From: JAFDXJ01 sp038257845
GTDB lineage: Bacteria; Bacteroidota; Bacteroidia; Chitinophagales; Chitinophagaceae
Direction: 5' to 3'
Length of the DNA: 64,000 nt
NCBI GenBank assembly: GCA_038257845.1
Contig: JBBSQL010000001.1
Span: forward strand, 1 to 64,000
The notes beneath the pieces were generated by a model. It was not told the DNA's origin and did no database searches. It worked only from the letters and a program-made list of their open reading frames with translations. Each line of letters begins with the position of its first letter. Position 1 is the first letter of the stretch. A program made the position numbers and the translations under genes. Positions 54,871 to 62,922 of this stretch are shown in pieces.

Positions 54871-56181
54871 TCAATTCTTCTCTTTACTGGTTATTTTTTT
54901 AAGCCAGGAATAATCTGATTTTTTCCAGGTAAAAAAGTTGATAATATTAATGTTATAATCCAGTTTAAATTGTCGTAAAGAAAACGCCAGGTTAGCCATA
55001 TATGCAATTGTACTCACGCATGCAGCGGCTACAATTCCATAGACAGGTACCAAAAAATAGTCGCCAATAATTACGATAACCAAAGCAATTGTAGCACCTA
55101 TAACATTTACCCGCAAATTTCCTTTTCCTGCAAAATAAGATGATAACATCGTCAATACAGATAATGAAAAAATACCCGGAATGAGTATAATAAATGGAAG
55201 CCACATGCGATCAAAAGTTTCCCCAAAGACAGTGATAAAAATAGCGTTGCCAAAAAAAGTTGCCACAACCAATGCAACTAAAAATAGCCGCGAAAGCAGG
55301 CGCGCAATGATCATGATGCCGGCATGAAATTGTTCCCTGCCTTTACCACTCGCCGTTCCGGGATAAACAACACTGGCAATGATCTGCGGCACGATCAGCA
55401 ACATTTGCCCGATCTTCGAAACCTGTATATAATTTCCCAGGTCAGCATCCGTGCACACAGGGCTTTTATGGACAAACCAATAATCAATCCGATAGACCAG
55501 GAAAAAAATAGTGTTGGCCATTAAAGCAATCACGGAAAAGCGTAATATCTTTTTGGTGTCAACGGTACTCGTCCAGCCAAATTCGCGCCAGCTCTTGTTT
55601 TGAAGTAAATATGCTATAAATAAAATAAAGCCCTGCAAGAGGAAATAAAAAAAATAAATGTTCAATACAATATCAATTGCATTTGTGGAATACATAAAAA
55701 AATACAGGATCAGGATCAACAAAGTAATATTCAGGCAGACCATTAAAATATTGGGCAGCTTAAAAATACCTTTCGCATAAAATAAAACGGTTGCATAGTT
55801 GGTGAGTAATAAACCCGTGATATAACAAAATGAAAAATAAAAATATTTCATGCCAGCCGCAGGATCCAGTTCGCCAAAATAATGCAGGTAAAAATATAAG
55901 AGGAAACTTGAAATAAAACCGATCACTAAACTCCATGCAGCAGACACCCAGAATAAATGATTGGCATTTATTTTTCCCGAAGCCGCGAAAAAAGTGATGC
56001 CCGATTCCAGGCTAAGACTGGCCAGTAATTGCACAAATGCAAAAATATTGGTGAGGTAAAAAACCCAGCCAATTGTAGTGGCCTGCAGGTAACGTGAAAA
56101 GAAAATATTTACCAGCAATAAAGAAATAAAATACAGGCTTCGCCATATCATTCCCTGTTGCAACGAAATTTTAAAATTCAT
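54871..56181 (-). CDS. Polysaccharide flippase (Wzx/MATE-like)
   Basis: A 436-residue integral membrane protein of the polysaccharide-transport/MOP superfamily with about 12-13 helices, starting with LYFISLLLVNIFFSRYLQAT. Further segments include LVIGFISSFLLYFYLHYFGE, VIALMANTIFFLVYRIDYWF and FLVALVVATFFGNAIFITVF. The stretch YIQVSKIGQMLLIVPQIIAS is typical of Wzx-type flippases. It flips lipid-linked oligosaccharides to the periplasm. It is followed after 330 bp by the glycosyltransferase gene, suggesting a small surface-polysaccharide pair. Confidence 0.88.
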   Translation of the reverse strand: MNFKISLQQGMIWRSLYFISLLLVNIFFSRYLQATTIGWVFYLTNIFAFVQLLASLSLESGITFFAASGKINANHLFWVSAAWSLVIGFISSFLLYFYLHYFGELDPAAGMKYFYFSFCYITGLLLTNYATVLFYAKGIFKLPNILMVCLNITLLILILYFFMYSTNAIDIVLNIYFFYFLLQGFILFIAYLLQNKSWREFGWTSTVDTKKILRFSVIALMANTIFFLVYRIDYWFVHKSPVCTDADLGNYIQVSKIGQMLLIVPQIIASVVYPGTASGKGREQFHAGIMIIARLLSRLFLVALVVATFFGNAIFITVFGETFDRMWLPFIILIPGIFSLSVLTMLSSYFAGKGNLRVNVIGATIALVIVIIGDYFLVPVYGIVAAACVSTIAYMANLAFSLRQFKLDYNINIINFFTWKKSDYSWLKKITSKEKN

Positions 56182-56211
56182 GCGCAGGGATTAATTTTAA
56201 AAATATTTCCA

Positions 56212-56973
56212 TTAAGGAAGGCTTTTAATAATGGTACAGAATTCCTGTGCATTTAATGAAGCGCCGCCAACGAGGCCGCCATCCACATCGCTTTGAGAAA
56301 ATAATTCAACTGCATTATTTCCTTTTACACTTCCGCCGTACAGGATGCTGATATCAGCGGCAATTTTATCTCCGAAATGCCTGGCCAATGTGGTACGTAA
56401 ATGAAAATGCATATCCTGTGCTTCTGCGGTGGTGGCCGTTTTCCCGGTTCCTATTGCCCAGATTGGTTCATAAGCAACAATTACTTTTTCCATTGATTCC
56501 GGGCTCAAATGAAAAAGGGATTCCTTTATTTGTTTTGCTACAAATTCATTTTGTTTTCCGGATTCACGAAGTTCCAGGGATTCACCACAACAGAAAATCG
56601 GTGTAAGACCTTTTTCAAGTATGAGGTTTAATTTTTCCGCCAGCATTGAATTGCTTTCATTAAAATTTGCCCTTCTTTCAGAATGGCCGATGATGACATG
56701 CGTTACATTCAATGAAGCGATCATATCCACAGAAACTTCGCCGGTGTATGCGCCTGATTTTTTATCAGAACAATCCTGGGCAGAAATAAAATAATTTTTC
56801 CTGCCTGAAATTTTCTCTTGTGCAAATTGCATGTAGGGAAATGGTACAGCAAAAATTGCTTGCTGGTGATCGTTCAATTCAATATTTTCATTTAAGATTT
56901 CATCCAGTAATTTTTCACCTTCCGAAACAGTCAAATTCATTTTCCAGTTTGCTGCCGCAATTTTCTTTCTCAT
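56212..56973 (-). CDS. tpiA: Triosephosphate isomerase
   Basis: A 253-residue TIM barrel interconverting glyceraldehyde 3-phosphate and dihydroxyacetone phosphate. Catalytic residues are in NWKMN (Lys), VIIGHSERRANFNESN (His) and VIVAYEPIWAIGTGKTAT (Glu). The phosphate-binding end is ISILYGGSVKGNNAVELFSQ. The ATG at 56973 gives MRKKIAAANWKMNLTVSEGE, the family start; eight upstream codons in frame are ignored. It is 7 bp downstream of the GlmU-like gene, so the two are probably cotranscribed. Confidence 0.97.
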   Translation of the reverse strand: MRKKIAAANWKMNLTVSEGEKLLDEILNENIELNDHQQAIFAVPFPYMQFAQEKISGRKNYFISAQDCSDKKSGAYTGEVSVDMIASLNVTHVIIGHSERRANFNESNSMLAEKLNLILEKGLTPIFCCGESLELRESGKQNEFVAKQIKESLFHLSPESMEKVIVAYEPIWAIGTGKTATTAEAQDMHFHLRTTLARHFGDKIAADISILYGGSVKGNNAVELFSQSDVDGGLVGGASLNAQEFCTIIKSLP

Positions 56974-56980
56974 GATTTCT

Positions 56981-58135
56981 TTATTTAGTTTGAGCAAATA
57001 TATATTTCAAAATATTTTTTTCCGCATCCGTGAAAATTTCATGTTTAAAACTTTTCCAGTTGCTTATATGTTCCAGCGCTTTTTCTATATCATATTTCTT
57101 TACAGGACCAACCCCCCAACTAAAATCCTGGATTATATTTGGTGAAAGACCCGCGCCAAAAATATTTGAACAAATGCCTGCGATTGTTCCGGTATTAATA
57201 GAAGTATTGATCGCTGTCCGGCAATAATCACCCATGATAACACCCAGTTTTTTTCCAACATCCATACCTTTTATATGAATTGAACCACCTGTATTTTTTA
57301 CATTGCTCACGGATGTTCCCGCTCCAAAATTACACCAATTGCCGATCACAGAGTCGCCGACATAACCATCATGCGCCTTATTACTATAACCCTGGAAGAT
57401 GGAATTTTTTATTTCACCGCCGCCAACGCATGAAGGACCAAAACTTGTAGCTCCATAAATTTTTGCACCCATTTTTATAACACTATTTTCTCCCAAAACA
57501 AATGGCCCTCGGATAAGGCAGCCGGTCATAATTTTTGTATTTTTCCCAATAAAAACCGGCCCTTCACTGGCATCAATGATGGAGAAATTAATTTGCGCAC
57601 CTTCACAGATAAAAATATTTTGGGGTGAAATAAATTGGCTGCCCGGAAAATTTTCCAGCGATAAACTATTATTATTTTTAGTAAAATGTTCAAAATCAAA
57701 TCTTGTAATTGCATCATTTTCCCTGATCATCTCCCAGGGGAAATTTAATTTTCGTGCATCAGTACAATTCTTTATTTCTTTAAAATATGTATGGAACTCA
57801 GAAATATCTAATTCATTTATTGCATCAAAAGGCCTGCCTGCCACTAAACCATTTTCATCTGCTAAGGCCTCTCCTTTTTCCAGGTTCAGGATTTTATCAA
57901 AAATTTCTTTTTCGGGTAAAAGGGAAGCATCAATCCATAAAAAATCAGCCTTTGGGATGGTTTCGTACAATGGCGATAAATATTTGCGCGATTGTATGAA
58001 TGTTTTTTTACCACTAAAATTCTCCCATCTTTCCCGGAAAGTAAAAATGCCCATTCTTAAATCAGCAACCGCCTGTAAAGTAGCAAGCGGGTAAAGATTC
58101 GGTGCATTTTTATTATCAAATAATACGATCGGCAT
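56981..58135 (-). CDS. GlmU-like protein: sugar-nucleotidyltransferase-like domain with left-handed beta-helix
   Basis: A 384-residue protein. The N-terminal 170 residues start MPIVLFDNKNAPNLYPLATL and RMGIFTFRERWENFSGKKTF. They correspond to the Bacteroidota GlmU-like group, but lack the LxxGxGTRM loop of true nucleotidyltransferases. The C-terminal part (about residues 170-350) is a left-handed parallel beta-helix with hexapeptide repeats: IIDASEGPVFIGKNTKIMTG, GCLIRGPFVLGENSVIKMGA and SVIGNWCNFGAGTSVSNVKN. An acetyltransferase-like role is possible, but no substrate can be named. It overlaps no gene and precedes tpiA by 7 bp. Confidence 0.82.
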   Translation of the reverse strand: MPIVLFDNKNAPNLYPLATLQAVADLRMGIFTFRERWENFSGKKTFIQSRKYLSPLYETIPKADFLWIDASLLPEKEIFDKILNLEKGEALADENGLVAGRPFDAINELDISEFHTYFKEIKNCTDARKLNFPWEMIRENDAITRFDFEHFTKNNNSLSLENFPGSQFISPQNIFICEGAQINFSIIDASEGPVFIGKNTKIMTGCLIRGPFVLGENSVIKMGAKIYGATSFGPSCVGGGEIKNSIFQGYSNKAHDGYVGDSVIGNWCNFGAGTSVSNVKNTGGSIHIKGMDVGKKLGVIMGDYCRTAINTSINTGTIAGICSNIFGAGLSPNIIQDFSWGVGPVKKYDIEKALEHISNWKSFKHEIFTDAEKNILKYIFAQTK

Positions 58136-58213
58136 ACAATAGTTGTAAAGATATTGTTAGAAACTATAAAAACTTTAAATATATCTCCTCATGATGTATT
58201 TACTTTGTTTTGT

Positions 58214-59383
58214 ATGAAATTGTTGAAGCATTCCCTCATGTATATATTTATTTTAGCTGTTTGTTTTTTTATGAATGCATGTAACCAGACTGCCGGTAAT
58301 ACACAAACAGAAAACAGTGATAGTGCGCATTTGCATAAACCGGATTTTACTTTCCGGAAACTCTCTGCAAGTGAAGTTGCCTATTGGAATTCCCGGGTAG
58401 AAGATTATTATTCAAAAAACCTGGCGCCGGGTTTTAGTGGAAGTATATTAGTGGCAAAAAATGGCCAGGTAGTTTTTGAAAAATATGTGGGCTATATAAA
58501 TTTTGCAACAAAAGAGCCAATTACGGACAGTTCCGGTTTTCACCTTGCTTCCATTTCCAAAACTTTTACGGGAATGGCTATTTTAAAAATGATTGAAGAA
58601 GGCAGATTAGGATTGGATGATCCATTGCAGAAATTTTTCCCTGAACTTCCCTACAAAGGCATTACTATTCACATGTTGCTTGACCACAGAAGCGGCTTGC
58701 CAAATTATCTTGATTTTATGGATTCGATCTGGGATAAAAAAAGAAAAGCAACGAATGAAGATGTTTTACAATTTATGATCGTGCATAAACCAGCTATACA
58801 AGCGCCACCAGACAGGATTTTTCATTACTGTAATACCAATTTTATGTTGCTCGCGCTTGTACTGGAAAAGATCACCAAACAGCCATATCCTCAATATATG
58901 CGGGACAGTTTATTTATTCCGCTCGGCATGAAACATACGCATGTGTTTTCAATTAAAGACACGCTTTCCTATATTCCGACTTATATGGGCAACCGGCCCT
59001 ACCCGATGGATCATCTTGATTGTACGTATGGTGATAAAAATATATACAGCACAGTGAACGATCTGTTGCTTTGGGATAAAAGTTTGTATCAGCATACTTA
59101 TATTAAAAAAGACTTGCTGGATATGGCTTTTACGCCGCAAAGCCATGAAGTAAGATCCATGCATAATTATGGTTTAGCCTGGCGTTTATTTAAAAATGAT
59201 AATGAAAGCCTCATTTACCATAATGGAAAATGGCATGGCTCGAATACTGTTTTCACCAGGGTATATGAAGATACAGCTACAATTATTATTTTAGGCAATA
59301 AGTTCAACCGCAATATTTATAAAGCAAAAGATATTGCCAACATATTTACAGGTAAAAAAGATGCCCTGAATCTTGCTGAATAG
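58214..59383 (+). CDS. Serine beta-lactamase-family lipoprotein (penicillin-binding/esterase type)
   Basis: A 389-residue protein from the ATG at 58214. This start gives a lipoprotein signal (MKLLKHSLMYIFILAVCFFM then NAC); the longer frame from 58154 is not needed. The beta-lactamase domain has the SxxK motif in FHLASISKTFTGMAILKMIE, the YxN motif in RIFHYCNTNFMLLALVLE and an HNG motif in IYHNGKWHG in place of the usual KTG. This pattern fits class C-like peptidases and esterases (AmpH/EstB-type) rather than a proven resistance enzyme. It is probably in the periplasm, anchored to a membrane. Confidence 0.9.
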   Translation: MKLLKHSLMYIFILAVCFFMNACNQTAGNTQTENSDSAHLHKPDFTFRKLSASEVAYWNSRVEDYYSKNLAPGFSGSILVAKNGQVVFEKYVGYINFATKEPITDSSGFHLASISKTFTGMAILKMIEEGRLGLDDPLQKFFPELPYKGITIHMLLDHRSGLPNYLDFMDSIWDKKRKATNEDVLQFMIVHKPAIQAPPDRIFHYCNTNFMLLALVLEKITKQPYPQYMRDSLFIPLGMKHTHVFSIKDTLSYIPTYMGNRPYPMDHLDCTYGDKNIYSTVNDLLLWDKSLYQHTYIKKDLLDMAFTPQSHEVRSMHNYGLAWRLFKNDNESLIYHNGKWHGSNTVFTRVYEDTATIIILGNKFNRNIYKAKDIANIFTGKKDALNLAE

Positions 59384-59617
59384 CTTTTTTTTTCGTATAT
59401 TCAGTGCAGACTAATCATTCACGTTTCATTTTATTCATATATTTTGTTTCCTCATGTAACCTTTTAAAGCAGTTACAGTCATATTAACGATTGAAAAAAT
59501 GTAAAAGGGTTTTAACAAACGTTCGTATGTTTCTTGCTTAAATACTTTGACAATTAGTTAGTAAACCCAGGTATAGTTTTTCTATCAAAATATTAAATAA
59601 TCAAAAAATTATAAATC

Positions 59618-60982
59618 ATGAAAAAGCGTATCAATAATCTTTTACCTGCAATATTTGCAGTAGTAATGTTTGCTTCTTGCAGCACTTCGCGCCAGGCAAT
59701 TGCGCAGGAACAACCGCCTCCTCCGGACAATGGCTATAATGATAATGGATATAATAACAACCAGAATGATGATCAATATAATAATGATCAATACAATGAT
59801 GGCTCCAATGGTCAATATAACAATGATAATGGCAATAATCCTGATGTCAATATCAATGTATTTATCAATGACCTGAGTCCTTATGGAAGATGGGTTAATT
59901 ACCCTTCTTATGGCCGGGTTTGGATGGCAAATGAAAGAGGTTTTGTCCCTTATCAAACCCGTGGACATTGGGTTTATACTTCTTATGGCTGGACCTGGGC
60001 GTCTGACTACAGGTGGGGTTGGGCACCATTTCACTACGGTCGCTGGGCTTATGAAGCCGGTTGGGGTTGGATGTGGATCCCAGGTTATGAATGGGGACCA
60101 GCATGGGTTGGCTGGCGCAGCGGTGGTGGTTATTACGGATGGACTCCGTTAGGCCCTGGTATAAATATTAATATTGGATTTAATTTCGGGCATAATTATC
60201 CTGCAAACAGGTGGTGTTTTGTACCATCCAGGTATATAACCAGTCCAAGAATAAATAATTATTATATAAACAACTCGCGCAACATCACGATTATCCGTAA
60301 CACGACAATTATAAATAATACAAATATTTATAACAGGAAGCGGTATGTGAGCGGCCCTTCAACTGCCGATGTACAACGCAATACGGGGCAAAGAGTGAAT
60401 GAGGTGAAAATTGTAAATTCTAATAAAGCTACCAATGCAAGAGTTTCGAAAAATGCAGTGAAAATGTACAGGCCAGGCGAGGGAAGCAAAGAATCTGTAA
60501 ACAATACTAGAAGGTATAATCAGCAACAACAAAGAAGCCGCCAGCAACAAGCACCAGCAAATACGAATCAAAGGCCGGTAGTAAATCCCCCGGTGAATAA
60601 TAATAGTCGGCAACAGCAACAAAGACCTCCGGTTCAAAGCAATCAGCAGGGACAAAGAAACAGGCCGCCCGTAAATAATATGAATCCTGCTTTGAATACC
60701 AATGAGGCGCGTAATGATAATATGAATCAGCAAATTCAAAGAAATAGAAACCAGCAAAATTTGCAACAAAATCAAAATGCAAATGCGCAACGCCAGGCAG
60801 AATATAACAGGAACAGGAATAATGAACTGAAAAGACAAAATGCGCAAAAAGCACAGGAGCAACAGAGAGCAAGAAATGCAGAAATGCAAAGACAGCAACA
60901 AGTTGAAAGGTCTAAAACTCAGGCGAATCAAAGAAATAAAGAGGCTGCCGGGAATCAAAACCGGAGACGCCCTCCATATTAA
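59618..60982 (+). CDS. DUF6600 lipoprotein with Asn/Gln-rich C-terminus
   Basis: A 454-residue protein with a lipobox (VMFASC, about residue 20). After a Asp/Asn/Tyr-rich stretch, the DUF6600 domain (about residues 80-200) appears: FINDLSPYGRWVNYPSYGRV, VWMANERGFVPYQTRGHWVY, GWTWASDYRWGWAPFHYGRW and GWMWIPGYEWGPAWVGWRSG. The C-terminal 190 residues are low in complexity, rich in Asn, Gln and Arg (RQQQQRPPVQSNQQGQRNRP), and basic, so probably disordered. The role is unknown. It is likely an envelope protein and ends at a strong terminator. Confidence 0.85.
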   Translation: MKKRINNLLPAIFAVVMFASCSTSRQAIAQEQPPPPDNGYNDNGYNNNQNDDQYNNDQYNDGSNGQYNNDNGNNPDVNINVFINDLSPYGRWVNYPSYGRVWMANERGFVPYQTRGHWVYTSYGWTWASDYRWGWAPFHYGRWAYEAGWGWMWIPGYEWGPAWVGWRSGGGYYGWTPLGPGININIGFNFGHNYPANRWCFVPSRYITSPRINNYYINNSRNITIIRNTTIINNTNIYNRKRYVSGPSTADVQRNTGQRVNEVKIVNSNKATNARVSKNAVKMYRPGEGSKESVNNTRRYNQQQQRSRQQQAPANTNQRPVVNPPVNNNSRQQQQRPPVQSNQQGQRNRPPVNNMNPALNTNEARNDNMNQQIQRNRNQQNLQQNQNANAQRQAEYNRNRNNELKRQNAQKAQEQQRARNAEMQRQQQVERSKTQANQRNKEAAGNQNRRRPPY

Positions 60983-61013
60983 AATAGCTAATTTCTAACC
61001 TTTGAAAAAAATG

Positions 61014-61038
61014 CAGCCGGTGAAAGCCGGCTGTTTTT
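61014..61038 (+). terminator. Intrinsic terminator after DUF6600 gene
   Basis: CAGCCGG and CCGGCTG form a perfect 7-bp stem with a TGAAAG loop, followed by five T residues, about 30 bp after the stop codon. Confidence 0.85.
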
Positions 61039-61105
61039 ATTTAGCTTATATTGAGAATGCAACTGTTGCTTACCAGTTTTATAAAAACGCATAACTTCGC
61101 AGCTT

Positions 61106-62374
61106 ATGCAGCAAAAGCAATCTGTAGCATTTCATACATTGGGTTGTAAATTAAATTTTTCTGAAACCTCTACCCTTTCCAGGATGGTTGCAGCGGAAGG
61201 ATTTGAAAATAAACCCTTTGAAGACGAAGCGGATATTTATGTGATTAATACCTGTTCTGTTACAGAAAATGCAGATAAGGAATGCCGGCAAATAATTCGC
61301 CGCATTCAAAAAAGAGCACCTGCGGGTATGGTGGTTGTCACTGGTTGTTATGCACAATTGAAAGCCAAAGAAATCGCGGAGATCCCGGGAGTTGACCTGG
61401 TTTTGGGTGCTGCGGAAAAATTTAATTTAACGCATCATTTATCGTTACTGGGAAAAGCGGATGCTACGAAAATTTCCAGTTGTGAGATTAGCGAGGTCAA
61501 TGATTTTCATACATCGTTTTCTGTGGATGACCGCACACGCAGTTTTTTAAAAGTGCAGGATGGCTGTGATTATAATTGCGCATTTTGTACGATTCCTTTA
61601 GCGCGCGGGAAAAGCCGGAGTGACAATATTTCTGCGGTCTGTAAAACAGCGGAAATGCTTGCCGTTAAAGGCGTAAAGGAGATTGTACTCACGGGTATTA
61701 ACCTTGGTGATTTCGGAAATAATCATACAAATGACGAACGCGAAAAATTGATAGATCTTTTGCGGGCGCTTGATGAAGTGGATGGCATAGAACGTTTTCG
61801 GATTTCTTCTATCGAGCCAAATTTATTGAGTGAAGAAATTATTGAATTTGTTGCCAATAGCAAAAAATTCATGCCTCATTTTCATATACCCTTACAAAGC
61901 GGCAGTGATACAATTTTAGGATTAATGCGAAGGCGTTACAGGAAAGATTTATATGCTGAAAAAGTTTCGGTCATCAAATCCCTCATGCCGCATTGTGCGA
62001 TTGGTGTGGATGTGATCGTTGGTTTCCCTGGAGAGACCGCTAAACATTTTATGGAAACAGTGGATTTCATCAATTCACTTGATGTTTCCTACTTGCATGT
62101 GTTTACCTATTCTGAAAGAAATAATACAAAAGCTTTGGAAATTACACCGGTTGTGCCTGTGCATGAAAGAAACCGGCGCAATAAGTTGCTTCGTAATTTG
62201 AGCTATGAAAAAATGGCAGTTTTCTCGAATAAATTTTCCGGCAATTCCCGCCCGGTTTTATTTGAATCACTACAAAAAAATGGTATGATGCAAGGCTATA
62301 CAGACAACTATATCCGCGTGTCTGCTCCTTTCCGGAATGACTGGGAAAACCAGGTTATTTCCTGGAAGCTATGA
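61106..62374 (+). CDS. mtaB: tRNA (t6A37) methylthiotransferase
   Basis: A 422-residue radical-SAM methylthiotransferase that converts t6A37 to ms2t6A in tRNAs reading ANN codons. The N-terminal UPF0004 domain has FHTLGCKLNFSETSTLSRMV and the three Cys of the auxiliary iron-sulfur cluster (GCKLNF, NTCSVTENADKEC, TGCYAQ). The radical-SAM cluster is at Cys154, Cys158 and Cys161 (CDYNCAFC). Further motifs are ISSIEPNLLSEEIIEFVANS and HFHIPLQSGSDTILGLMRRR. The C-terminal TRAM domain is short. It matches MtaB rather than MiaB. A TAACTTCG element 6 bp before the ATG may be its promoter. Confidence 0.95.
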   Translation: MQQKQSVAFHTLGCKLNFSETSTLSRMVAAEGFENKPFEDEADIYVINTCSVTENADKECRQIIRRIQKRAPAGMVVVTGCYAQLKAKEIAEIPGVDLVLGAAEKFNLTHHLSLLGKADATKISSCEISEVNDFHTSFSVDDRTRSFLKVQDGCDYNCAFCTIPLARGKSRSDNISAVCKTAEMLAVKGVKEIVLTGINLGDFGNNHTNDEREKLIDLLRALDEVDGIERFRISSIEPNLLSEEIIEFVANSKKFMPHFHIPLQSGSDTILGLMRRRYRKDLYAEKVSVIKSLMPHCAIGVDVIVGFPGETAKHFMETVDFINSLDVSYLHVFTYSERNNTKALEITPVVPVHERNRRNKLLRNLSYEKMAVFSNKFSGNSRPVLFESLQKNGMMQGYTDNYIRVSAPFRNDWENQVISWKL

Positions 62375-62475
62375 CGCACAACCTACATTCTTCCTAATTA
62401 ATTAAATTAAATATATCTTTGTAATTGATTGATAATCAGCTATTATTTTAAATAATTATTTTTATGAAATTTAAA

Positions 62476-62506
62476 TTGGAATTTCTTCAAATTCAATTTA
62501 TTTTTG
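62476..62506 (+). promoter_or_regulatory. Candidate −33/−7 promoter for the small acidic protein gene
   Basis: TTG at 62476-62478 and TATTTTTG at 62499-62506, with a 20-bp spacer, fit the −33 TTG / −7 TAnnTTTG consensus. The predicted leader is about 100 nt. Confidence 0.45.
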
Positions 62507-62614
62507 TACAAGTTGTTTTAAAAGATACCACAACCGCTACGACAACTTAAAAGCAGGTTGCCGGTCACATTTACTAATCCCAGCATTTATTATTGAATTT
62601 TAAAATATTAGCCT

Positions 62615-62878
62615 ATGTATTCGTATGCATTATTGGAGCCGGAATGTTTTTATCTAATCCGCGAAAATGAAAATAAAAAAATTAACCTGATCCAGGTAAA
62701 ATTGATCACTGACCATTGTATGTACATTATTCATTATGGAAAGGCAATTACTTTACGCTGGCAAAAAAAAGAAGACTCGATTTTCGACATCATTGAATTA
62801 TTGAGCGATGAAGCCGCCAAGCAATGGAAAGAAATCTATTACAGTGAAGATGCTTATTATGAAGAAGATGATGATTAA
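62615..62878 (+). CDS. Small acidic hypothetical protein
   Basis: An 87-residue protein that I do not recognise. It begins MYSYALLEPECFYLIRENEN and ends in a very acidic tail (YYSEDAYYEEDDD). The middle alternates hydrophobic and charged residues (IIHYGKAITLRWQKKEDSIF), so it may be a small soluble beta/alpha fold. It has no signal or membrane segment. It has a candidate promoter with both −33 and −7 elements, and a 44-bp gap separates it from the next gene. Confidence 0.65.
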   Translation: MYSYALLEPECFYLIRENENKKINLIQVKLITDHCMYIIHYGKAITLRWQKKEDSIFDIIELLSDEAAKQWKEIYYSEDAYYEEDDD

Positions 62879-62922
62879 GTCTATTCCATTTTACAGAAAA
62901 GTTATACTTTCACCATAAAAAA

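Noticed and set aside
57576..58094. 172-codon open frame opposite the GlmU-like gene
   Set aside because: Shadow of the coding strand with no recognisable domain.
58214..59383. Resistance-type beta-lactamase
   Set aside because: The KTG motif is replaced by an HNG motif and the gene is core-like; a peptidase or esterase role is more likely.
60359..60958. 199-codon open frame opposite the DUF6600 gene
   Set aside because: The product is an Ile/Leu/Ser-rich mirror of the Asn/Gln-rich low-complexity tail; such antisense frames arise from codon bias.
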